From NCBI GenBank assembly GCA_030535715.1, contig JAUNRL010000082.1, positions 1 to 5,082 of the forward strand: a stretch of 5,082 bases of DNA, written 5' to 3'. Source of the stretch: Bacillota bacterium. GTDB lineage: Bacteria; Bacillota; Clostridia; Peptostreptococcales; Anaerovoracaceae. How positions within the stretch are numbered: position 1 is the first letter of the stretch; each line of letters opens with the position of its first letter. Below the pieces are notes generated by a model. It was not told where the DNA came from. It made no database searches and worked only from the letters and a program-made list of their open reading frames with translations. Shown one piece after another: positions 1 to 5,082 of the stretch. The translations under genes were made by a program, and so were the position numbers.

Positions 1-1
1 G

Positions 2-1186
2 AAACTGTTTGACAGAAGTTATCAGACCGTCGTGGGTGCGGTCATGAAGATCATCCCCGCCTATAAACAGGAACTGATTGTGGGAGAGGGCTGTATGGAA
101 CAGGCCCCCTGGCTGTTGCGGGAGAACAACTGCGTCCGCCCGATGATCGTCACCGGACCGCGGGTTGGTCAGTCGGATTTCTTTCAGAGGCTCCGCCGGA
201 TGATTCCTGAAGGCATCGTGTTCGATCAGGTGGAACCGGATCCCACGACGGAGCTCGTCGGCCGGATCATGGATCTGTATCTGGAGAAGGACTGTGACAG
301 TTTCGTGGCCATCGGCGGCGGATCCGATATTGATGCGGCCAAGGCGGCGGCGGCCGGACTGGCCCGCCAGGAGAAAAAGCTGACCCAGCTGGGCGGCGTG
401 CTGAAGGTCAGGGAGATGATTCCCTTCTTCATTGCGATTCCCACCACAGCGGGAACCGGATCGGAAACCACGTCTTCCGCGGTGATCACCGACAGCGAAA
501 CCGGGCGGAAGTTTACCATCGGCGATCCGATGCTCTGCCCCTATGCGGTGATTCTGGATCCGGCTCTGACGGAAAGCCTGCCGAAGGAGATGGTTGCGGC
601 CAGCGGAATGGACGCTCTGACCCACGCGGTGGAGGCCTACTTCAACTGGCGTTACCATAAACGGAAGACGCCGAAGCTCTGTCTGGCGGCGATCCATGAT
701 GTAATGCTCTATCTGCCCTTTGTCTACGAAGACAACACCAGCGTGGCCGCCCGGCAGAAACTGCTGCTGGCTTCCTACCGGGCAGGGCAGGCCTTCAACA
801 CGGCCTGTGTGGGCAACGTTCACGCCATCGCCCATGCCATCGGCGGGATGTATCATCTCCCCCATGGTTATGTCAACGCGGTGGTGCTGCCGGCGGTGCT
901 GGAGGATTACGGGAAGAAGGTCACCCGCCCCCTGGCGGATATGGGACGGATCAGCGGATGCAAAGGCAACTCCCGCGAGGAGCTGGCCAGTGCTTTCATC
1001 GACAGGATCCGGGAACTGAACCGGGAAATGGATATCCCGGAGACCATCCCCCAGATCCGGGTCGGGGATATGGACCAGATGGCGGACTGGGCAGTCCGGG
1101 AGGCAAACCCGCTCTATCCGGTGCCGATAATCTACAGCAGGGACGACGTGAAACGGGTGCTGACCGCGGTCAGCGACCTGCATTAA
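2..1186 (+). CDS. Iron-containing alcohol dehydrogenase (group III), 5' end outside the window
   Basis: NAD(P)-dependent, metal-requiring alcohol/aldehyde oxidoreductase of the cytoplasm; the actual substrate cannot be deduced. Numbering from the codon at base 2 (394 residues visible), the nucleotide-binding motif GGGSDIDAAKA is at 105-115, PTTAGTGSE at 147-155, GMDALTHAVEAY at about 202-213 and HAIAHAIGGMYHLPHG at 274-289. By analogy with E. coli FucO, the metal ligands are Asp204, His208, His274 and His288, and His278 is the conserved active-site His; all are present. The frame is open to the window edge. The stretch before the internal GTG (32) and ATG (44) reads LFDRSYQTVV, which fits the RTYQ-type N-terminus I know from clostridial members of this family, and neither internal start has a clear ribosome binding site. 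I therefore treat the gene as 5' partial, probably by only a few codons. The TAA stop lies 11 bases before the next gene, so the two are probably co-transcribed. A link to the cobalamin genes downstream is not evident. Confidence 0.93.
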   Translation, partial: KLFDRSYQTVVGAVMKIIPAYKQELIVGEGCMEQAPWLLRENNCVRPMIVTGPRVGQSDFFQRLRRMIPEGIVFDQVEPDPTTELVGRIMDLYLEKDCDSFVAIGGGSDIDAAKAAAAGLARQEKKLTQLGGVLKVREMIPFFIAIPTTAGTGSETTSSAVITDSETGRKFTIGDPMLCPYAVILDPALTESLPKEMVAASGMDALTHAVEAYFNWRYHKRKTPKLCLAAIHDVMLYLPFVYEDNTSVAARQKLLLASYRAGQAFNTACVGNVHAIAHAIGGMYHLPHGYVNAVVLPAVLEDYGKKVTRPLADMGRISGCKGNSREELASAFIDRIRELNREMDIPETIPQIRVGDMDQMADWAVREANPLYPVPIIYSRDDVKRVLTAVSDLH

Positions 1187-1192
1187 GGGAGG
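1187..1192 (+). promoter_or_regulatory. Ribosome binding site of the small membrane protein
   Basis: GGGAGG directly follows the TAA of the dehydrogenase and sits 5 bases before the ATG at 1198. It fixes the start of the 55-codon gene, although the same frame stays open well upstream inside the dehydrogenase gene. Confidence 0.7.
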
Positions 1193-1197
1193 AAAGC

Positions 1198-1365
1198 ATG
1201 AGCAGAAACGCCAATAAGGGAAACAACACAGTCAATCTGAGAAAACCGGAGAACCGGGAGTTCCACAGTTATCATTCGCCGGTCAAGGTATGGGCCGTGC
1301 GCATCGTGGTCGTGCTCCTGTGCGTGGCCGTAGCGGTGACGCTGATTCCGACGGTCTTCTTTTAG
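1198..1365 (+). CDS. Small single-pass membrane protein, 55 aa, unknown function
   Basis: I do not recognise this protein. It has a polar, basic N-terminal half (residues 1-30, with several Lys/Arg and an EFHSYHSPVK stretch). A single hydrophobic segment follows from about residue 31 (VWAVRIVVVLL...) to the end, finishing PTVFF with no soluble tail. The positive-inside rule suggests the N-terminus is cytoplasmic and the protein is anchored by its C-terminal helix. In general shape it recalls tiny Firmicute membrane proteins such as Prli42, but I see no sequence identity that supports that name. The start is chosen from the GGGAGG site 5 bases upstream. It follows the alcohol dehydrogenase by 11 bases and probably shares its transcript. 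The 117-base gap after its stop suggests it is the last gene of that unit. It is real by RBS, spacing and composition; its role is open. Confidence 0.7.
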   Translation: MSRNANKGNNTVNLRKPENREFHSYHSPVKVWAVRIVVVLLCVAVAVTLIPTVFF

Positions 1366-1377
1366 ATCGCGCCGGAA

Positions 1378-1388
1378 TATAGTACAAT
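1378..1388 (+). promoter_or_regulatory. Possible -10 region before the transporter/cbiD operon
   Basis: TATAGTACAAT contains two overlapping -10-like hexamers, TATAGT (1378-1383) and TACAAT (1383-1388). It is an AT-rich patch just after the stop of the small membrane protein and about 95-105 bases before the lipoprotein start. No good TTGACA-like -35 is found at 16-18 bases; TTTTAG at 1360-1365, 17 bases from TACAAT, is a poor match. The location is right for a new transcription unit, but the sequence evidence is weak. Confidence 0.35.
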
Positions 1389-1399
1389 AGCGGTGCGGT

Positions 1400-1468
1400 C
1401 TCCCGCCGCAGCTTCAGGCGGAGTCAGCAGGAAAAAGGATGAAAAGGACAGCCGTTATATTCTGCTGG
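1400..1468 (+). promoter_or_regulatory. Leader region with two adjacent hairpins
   Basis: Two stems can be drawn in the untranslated leader of the lipoprotein gene. The first pairs CTCCCGCC (1400-1407, one C bulged) with GGCGGAG (1417-1423) around a 9-base loop. The second pairs 1424-1432 with 1460-1468 (core CAGCAG with CTGCTG, 9 pairs including two G-U) around a 27-base loop. Neither is followed by a T-run, so they are not intrinsic terminators. The first hairpin overlaps strings that resemble parts of a cobalamin riboswitch core (CGGTGCGGTC, CCCGCCGC, GGCGG, AGTCAG). The usual GGGAA segment and the full B12 box with CCTGCC are absent and the element is too short. The structures are from hand pairing only. 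Confidence 0.3.
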
Positions 1469-1486
1469 AACAGGGAAGACAGATGA
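1439..1486 (+). CDS. Possible 15-codon leader ORF
   Basis: ATG at 1439, seven bases after an AGG at 1429-1431, opens a 15-residue frame MKRTAVIFCWNREDR that stops at TGA 1484-1486. That stop overlaps the lipoprotein ATG at 1483 in an ATGA arrangement. Such an arrangement could couple translation of the two or serve a regulatory leader peptide. The frame is too short to distinguish from chance, and there is no run of one amino acid that would suggest attenuation. Confidence 0.2.
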   Translation: MKRTAVIFCWNREDR

Positions 1487-2679
1487 TGAAAGAATGGAGA
1501 AGGAGGAAACCCACAGTGGGATGGCTTGTGCTGCCGGTCATCCTGCTTTTGATGTTCGGGCTCGGGGGATGCGGGAGCAGCGCGCCCGCGAAGGAGAGCA
1601 AAATCCCCCAGCTGGAGGGATTGACCGTTGAGGGCAGCGTGGATCTGGACTATGCTGAGGGCTTTGACATTTACAACTACAGCGGCGGCTATCAGGTCAT
1701 CGACGTGCACGATGCGCAGACGGGAACCTCGGTGCAGTATCTGCTGCTTCCGGAAGGCGGGGAAGTCCCCGGCGGCCTTCCGGAGGAAATGATCCTTCTG
1801 CAGAAGCCGCTGGATCACATCTATCTGGCCGCATCGGCATCCATGGCGCTGATCGCCGCCATTGACGGCCTGGACAGCGTTGACTTTACGGCGACAAAGG
1901 AGTCGGACTGGTATCTGGATGCGGCGAAAGAAGCCATGGGGAAGGGCAGCATCCGCTACGCCGGCAGATACAGCCAGCCAGACTATGAAATGCTGATCGA
2001 CAATGGCTGCGATCTGGCGGTGGAATCCACCATGATCCTGCATACGCCGACCGTTCAGGAAAAACTGGAGGGACTGGACATTCCGGTCTTCATCGACCAG
2101 TCCAGCTATGAATCTCATCCTCTTGGCCGCAGCGAGTGGATCAAGGTGTATGGGGCGTTGCTGGATAAACAGGAGGAGACGGAAGCGTTCTTCGATGAGC
2201 AGAATGCCGTCATTTCCGATCTGGACGGCATCAGCAACACGGGAAAAACCGTGGCGTTCTTCTATCTGAATTCTCAGGATCAGGCGGTGATCCGGGCTAC
2301 CGATGACTACATCCCGAAGATGATCGAGATCGCCGGAGGGAAATATGTCTTCGAAGATCTGAAAAATCCCAACGAGGAGAGCCGCAGCGCCGTGGTGAAG
2401 ATGTCCATGGAGGAATTCTACGAACAGGCTTCCGATGCGGACTATCTGATCTACAACGCCAGCATCGAAAGCCCGCTGACATCGGTGGACGACCTGCTGC
2501 AGAAAAGCGATCTGTTCGCCAAGTTCAAAGCGGTGAAGAACGGCAACGTATGGACCACGGATAAGTATCTGTATCAGGCGACAGATATCATGGGTCAGCT
2601 GATTCAGGACATCCACGTTATGCTGACGGACGGCGATGAGTCGAAGATGATCTTTCTGAAGAAGGTGCCGGTGAAGTAA
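1483..2679 (+). CDS. ABC transporter substrate-binding lipoprotein, FecB/BtuF-like
   Basis: Extracellular, membrane-anchored receptor of a metal-chelate or corrinoid importer that delivers its ligand to the permease encoded next. From the ATG at 1483 it has 398 residues. A positively charged start (KEWRRRK) and a hydrophobic stretch (about 11-26) lead to the lipobox LGGC, whose Cys30 (1570-1572) should be lipidated. Residues about 31-105 form a lead-in typical of one clostridial subtype rather than of classical BtuF. From about 110 to 380 it follows the periplasmic-binding-protein class III fold. Recognisable family segments are PLDHIYLAASASMALIAAIDGL, YEMLIDNGCDLAVEST, and SYESHPLGRSEWIKVYGALL before the linking helix. 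The start is preferred over an in-frame GTG at 1393 because it gives a normal signal peptide and has AGGGA 6 bases upstream; the ATG at 1486 is equally possible. The next gene begins 24 bases after the stop. Ligand-contacting residues cannot be assigned, so cobalamin, cobinamide, haem or siderophore all remain possible. Confidence 0.9.
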   Translation: MMKEWRRRKPTVGWLVLPVILLLMFGLGGCGSSAPAKESKIPQLEGLTVEGSVDLDYAEGFDIYNYSGGYQVIDVHDAQTGTSVQYLLLPEGGEVPGGLPEEMILLQKPLDHIYLAASASMALIAAIDGLDSVDFTATKESDWYLDAAKEAMGKGSIRYAGRYSQPDYEMLIDNGCDLAVESTMILHTPTVQEKLEGLDIPVFIDQSSYESHPLGRSEWIKVYGALLDKQEETEAFFDEQNAVISDLDGISNTGKTVAFFYLNSQDQAVIRATDDYIPKMIEIAGGKYVFEDLKNPNEESRSAVVKMSMEEFYEQASDADYLIYNASIESPLTSVDDLLQKSDLFAKFKAVKNGNVWTTDKYLYQATDIMGQLIQDIHVMLTDGDESKMIFLKKVPVK

Positions 2680-2703
2680 GGCAGTGAGGAGAAGCGAAAC
2701 GAC

Positions 2704-3777
2704 ATGACCAGAGACAAGCGACAACCCGCTTCTTCCGGCGGAGCCTTTCATCAGGAAAATTTCCGGCGCCGGACCCGGTTCATCACCGTCTTTCTGGTGA
2801 TGATCGCGCTCCTGCTGGTGGTGGTCGTCCTGAACGTGAATATGGGCAGCGTCACCATATCTCCCGGAGAGATCGTTCGCATCATCCTGACGCATCAGGG
2901 ATCGGATCCGAAAAATGTAGACATCATCTGGGAACTGCGGCTGCCCCGGATTCTCATGGGCGCCATCCTCGGCGGAGGGCTATCCCTGGCGGGATTTCTC
3001 CTGCAGACCTATTTCGAGAATCCCATCGCCGGACCGTTCGTTCTGGGTATTTCCTCCGGCTCCAAGATGATCGTGGCCATCACCATGATCGTGTTTCTGA
3101 GCCGGTTTTCCCATGTGTCCTCCTGGACGCTGATCGTCGCCGCCTTCATCGGGGCGCTGATCTCCACCGGATTCATTCTGATCATCTCCCGGCGGGTGAC
3201 CCACATGGCGTCTCTGCTGGTGGCCGGCATCATGGTAGGGTATATCTGCTCGGCGATCACGGATTTCATCGTGACCTTTGCCGATGATTCGGACATCGTC
3301 AATCTGCGGGACTGGTCCCTGGGCAGTTTTTCCGGTTCCAGCTGGAGCAATGTGGGTGTGACGGCCATCGTTATCGGGGTTGCTTTTGCACTGACCCTGC
3401 TCCTGTCCAAACCCATCGGCGCCTTCCAGCTGGGTGAGGCCTATGCCCAGAGCATGGGCGTCAACGTGAAGCGGTTCCGTGTGGCCATCATCCTGCTGTC
3501 CAGCCTGCTGTCCGGGTGTGTGACGGCTTTCGCCGGGCCCATTTCCTTCGTGGGAATCGCCGTGCCGTTTCTGGTTAAAATGAGCCTGAAGACGGCCCGA
3601 CCCCTGATCGTGATTCCGGGGACATTCCTGGGTGGCGGCGTGTTCTGCATGTGGTGCGACTTCATCGCGCGGATGGCTTTCGCACCCATGGAACTGAACA
3701 TCAGTACGGTAACCGCCATGTTCGGTGCGCCGGTGGTGATCTTCATGATGATCCGCAAGAGGAGGTGGGGAGCATGA
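2704..3777 (+). CDS. ABC transporter permease, FecCD/BtuC family
   Basis: Membrane subunit of the importer, 357 residues, with about ten hydrophobic segments (the first at about 25-46, the last at about 332-351) as in BtuC. Family motifs are clear. LRLPRILMGAILGGGLSLAG (79-98) runs into FLLQTYFENPIAGPFVLGISSGS, the counterpart of the NPLAxPxxLGxxxGA signature. WSLGSFSG lies at 204-211. LGEAYAQSMGV (243-253) should form the cytoplasmic coupling region that contacts the ATPase. AGPISFVGIAVPFL is at about 277-290. Near the end, VPFLVK replaces the usual VPHxxR and ELNISTVTAMFGAP (330-343) replaces ELPVGxxTxxxGxP, marking a divergent subtype. The N-terminal cytoplasmic tail of about 24 residues is longer than in many homologues. 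GAGGAG at 2686-2691 lies 12 bases before the ATG, a slightly long spacing. Its TGA overlaps the start of the ATPase gene by 4 bases (ATGA), implying coupled translation. Confidence 0.95.
   Translation: MTRDKRQPASSGGAFHQENFRRRTRFITVFLVMIALLLVVVVLNVNMGSVTISPGEIVRIILTHQGSDPKNVDIIWELRLPRILMGAILGGGLSLAGFLLQTYFENPIAGPFVLGISSGSKMIVAITMIVFLSRFSHVSSWTLIVAAFIGALISTGFILIISRRVTHMASLLVAGIMVGYICSAITDFIVTFADDSDIVNLRDWSLGSFSGSSWSNVGVTAIVIGVAFALTLLLSKPIGAFQLGEAYAQSMGVNVKRFRVAIILLSSLLSGCVTAFAGPISFVGIAVPFLVKMSLKTARPLIVIPGTFLGGGVFCMWCDFIARMAFAPMELNISTVTAMFGAPVVIFMMIRKRRWGA
3761..3765 (+). promoter_or_regulatory. Ribosome binding site of the ATPase gene
   Basis: GGAGG inside the last codons of the permease gene lies 8 bases before the ATG at 3774. 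It identifies that ATG as the ATPase start, not the in-frame GTG at 3651, which would add 41 residues of unrelated sequence. Confidence 0.75.
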
Positions 3778-4883
3778 CGCAGAACTACTTCTCACTGGAC
3801 AGCCTCAGCGTCGGATACAACGGCAGCGCCCTGATCCGGGACATCAACATCGGTGTGACCAGGGGCGAGATTATCACGCTGATCGGCCCCAACGGCTCGG
3901 GCAAATCCACCATCCTCAAGAGCATTACCCGGCAGCTGCAGATCATCGGCGGCAGGGTCATCTTCGAGGGAAAGGATCTGCGGAAGTTTTCCTACCGGGA
4001 TCTGTCGTCCCGGATGGCCGTGGTGCTGACCGAGCGGATGAAGCCGGAGCTGATGACCTGCCACGATATCGTGGCGACGGGCCGTTACCCTTATACGGGC
4101 CGGCTGGGCATTCTGAACGAAGAGGATGAGCGCAAGGTGGAGGAGGCCATGGCGGCGGTACACGCCGGGGAGATCGGGAATCGCGACTTCAACGCCATCA
4201 GCGACGGCCAGCGGCAGCGGGTGCTTCTGGCCCGGGCGATCTGTCAGGAGCCGGACATCATCATCCTCGATGAGCCAACATCTTTTCTGGATATCCGCCA
4301 CAAACTGGAACTGCTGTCGATCCTCAGCACCATGGCGCGGGAAAAGGGGATCACCGTGATCATGTCCCTGCACGAGATCGATCTGGCGCAGAAAATCTCC
4401 GACCGGATCGTGTGCGTCAAGGGGGATCACATCTTCCGCTACGGCAGACCTGCCGAGGTGTTTGACGAGCAGATGATCCGGGAAATGTACGAGATCGACA
4501 AGGGCTATTTTGATCCCCTCTTCGGCAGCATTGAGCTGCCGGCGGTTAAGGGAGAGCCGAAGGTGTTTGTCCTCGCCGGGGAGGGCCGGGGGATTCCGGT
4601 CTACCGGGAACTGCAGAGACGGGATGTTCCCTTCGCCACGGGCATTCTGTACACCAACGATGTGGACTGGCGGCTGGCCAGGCTGCTGGCTTCGGAGGTG
4701 ATCGAAGCGGAGCCCTTCACCGTGATGGGGGAGGATGTGCTCGCAAAGGCAAGGCAGTCCCTGTCGGCCTGCGGGGCGCTCATCGACACGGGTGTGCCCG
4801 CGCGGGAGACCGGCCGGGCCTTGGAAGAGCTGCGGCGGATCGCCGCGGAGGCAGGAAAGATCAGGCGGCTGGAAGACATTTAG
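3774..4883 (+). CDS. ABC transporter ATPase, FecE/BtuD family, with C-terminal extension
   Basis: Cytoplasmic ATPase that powers the importer, 369 residues from the ATG at 3774, clearly longer than the 250-270 usual for the family. ABC domain (about 5-245): Walker A GPNGSGKST 38-46, signature ISDGQRQR 142-149, Walker B IIILDEP 162-168, D-loop region SFLDIRHK 170-177, and H-loop His200 in MSLHEIDLA. Two key positions differ from the norm. The Q-loop Gln is replaced by Thr86 (VVLTERM at 83-89), and LSGGQ becomes ISDGQ with Asp144. I recall similar sequences in clostridial relatives, so this looks like a subtype and not decay. Residues about 250-369 form an added domain. It starts with a beta-strand and Gly-rich turn (VFVLAGEGRGIPVYREL) and continues with FATGILYTNDVDWRLARLLASEVIEAEPF and a helical end rich in Ala, Arg and Glu. 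The pattern suggests a Rossmann-like fold, but I know no established function for it. It precedes cbiD by 16 bases. Confidence 0.95.
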   Translation: MTQNYFSLDSLSVGYNGSALIRDINIGVTRGEIITLIGPNGSGKSTILKSITRQLQIIGGRVIFEGKDLRKFSYRDLSSRMAVVLTERMKPELMTCHDIVATGRYPYTGRLGILNEEDERKVEEAMAAVHAGEIGNRDFNAISDGQRQRVLLARAICQEPDIIILDEPTSFLDIRHKLELLSILSTMAREKGITVIMSLHEIDLAQKISDRIVCVKGDHIFRYGRPAEVFDEQMIREMYEIDKGYFDPLFGSIELPAVKGEPKVFVLAGEGRGIPVYRELQRRDVPFATGILYTNDVDWRLARLLASEVIEAEPFTVMGEDVLAKARQSLSACGALIDTGVPARETGRALEELRRIAAEAGKIRRLEDI

Positions 4884-4899
4884 CGGCGGAGGAAGACCC

Positions 4900-5082
4900 A
4901 TGAGTCTGGAACACTATATACAGAAAGGATCGAGGAATCTTCGCTTCGGTTATACCACCGGAACCTGCGCGGCGCTGGCTGCGGGCGCGGCCCTGCAGAT
5001 CCTGCTGACGGGATGCCCGCCGGAGGAGGTGTCGGTGATGACCGCCCGGGGGATTCCGGTGGAGGTACCGCTTTCGGAGTAC
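4900..5082 (+). CDS. cbiD: Cobalt-precorrin-5B C1-methyltransferase CbiD, N-terminal part, cut by the window end
   Basis: CbiD methylates C1 of the corrin ring, using S-adenosylmethionine, in the anaerobic (early cobalt insertion) route to cobalamin. Only the first 61 codons are present and the frame is open at the window end; the full protein is normally about 350-400 residues. The diagnostic element is the N-terminal FGYTTGTCAALAAGAALQILL (residues 16-36), matching the conserved GYTTGTCAAAA motif of CbiD. It is followed by a region (VSVMTARGIPVEVPL) consistent with the family's next beta-strands. GGAGG at 4888-4892 sits 7 bases before the ATG. The 16-base gap from the ATPase gene places it in the same operon as the importer. 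The rest of the cobalamin synthesis genes would be expected downstream, outside the window. Confidence 0.93.
   Translation, partial: MSLEHYIQKGSRNLRFGYTTGTCAALAAGAALQILLTGCPPEEVSVMTARGIPVEVPLSEY

Noticed and set aside
958..1197. Upstream extension of the small membrane protein frame inside the dehydrogenase gene
   Set aside because: The extension is a Gly/Pro/Arg-rich alternate frame of the dehydrogenase; the ATG at 1198 has its own GGGAGG site at the right distance.
1400..1423. Hairpin as an intrinsic terminator for the dehydrogenase unit
   Set aside because: The stem is followed by AGTCAGCAGG and A-rich sequence rather than a run of T.
1393..1482. Longer lipoprotein starting at GTG 1393
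   Set aside because: It would put 30 charged residues before the signal peptide, has no ribosome binding site and begins inside the likely untranslated leader.
1366..1482. A complete, canonical cobalamin riboswitch
   Set aside because: The gap is only 117 bases, and the GGGAA segment and the full AGTCAGGAnACCTGCC box are missing; only partial resemblance can be claimed.
1414..2895. Open frame of 493 codons on the minus strand
   Set aside because: It lies antisense to the substrate-binding lipoprotein, spans its signal peptide and the start of the permease gene, has a low-complexity His/Arg/Gln-rich translation with no recognisable domain, and is explained by the codon bias of the GC-rich plus-strand genes.
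3651..3773. Longer ATPase starting at GTG 3651
   Set aside because: The added 41 residues are an alternate frame of the permease and unlike any ABC protein; the ATG at 3774 has GGAGG 8 bases upstream.
2980..3795. Open frame of 271 codons on the minus strand within the permease gene
   Set aside because: The translation is unusually rich in His, Gly, Asp and Gln, as expected from reversing codons for hydrophobic residues; there is no support for a gene.
3792..4901. Open frame of 369 codons on the minus strand
   Set aside because: It mirrors the ATPase gene almost exactly, has no domain match and a Pro/His/Arg-rich translation, so it is a shadow of the coding strand.

Overview
The window looks like chromosome of an anaerobic, moderately GC-rich member of the Clostridia (Firmicutes). 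The sequence support is AGGAGG-like ribosome binding sites before most genes, a lipoprotein-anchored substrate-binding protein (Gram-positive style), a clostridial-type iron-dependent alcohol dehydrogenase, and the first part of cbiD from the anaerobic, cobalt-early branch of cobalamin synthesis. The taxonomic call is inference from protein style only.

All genes lie on the plus strand. Region 1 (bases 2-1365) holds an iron-containing alcohol dehydrogenase whose reading frame runs in from outside the window, followed after 11 bases by a 55-residue single-pass membrane protein that I do not recognise. Region 2 (1366-1482) is a 117-base gap. It carries a weak -10-like element, two possible hairpins, a possible 15-codon leader ORF, and short strings that resemble the core of a cobalamin riboswitch without its full layout. 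Region 3 (1483-4883) is a complete FecBCD/BtuFCD-type importer: substrate-binding lipoprotein, permease, and ATPase with a C-terminal extension of roughly 110-120 residues. Region 4 (4900 to the end) is the N-terminal 61 codons of cbiD, cut by the window edge.

From 1483 onward the genes are tightly packed (gaps of 24 and 16 bases and one 4-base ATGA overlap), which suggests one operon joining a chelate importer to corrin-ring synthesis. The simplest reading is that the transporter brings in a corrinoid, or possibly a cobalt or iron chelate, to serve the cobalamin pathway; the substrate cannot be read from the sequence. The transporter belongs to a recognisable but divergent subtype. Its ATPase has Thr where the Q-loop Gln is expected and ISDGQ in place of LSGGQ, its permease departs from the usual FecCD motifs at the C-terminal end, and its ATPase carries the extra C-terminal domain. 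I saw no insertion sequence, CRISPR array, tRNA, rRNA or convincing intrinsic terminator.
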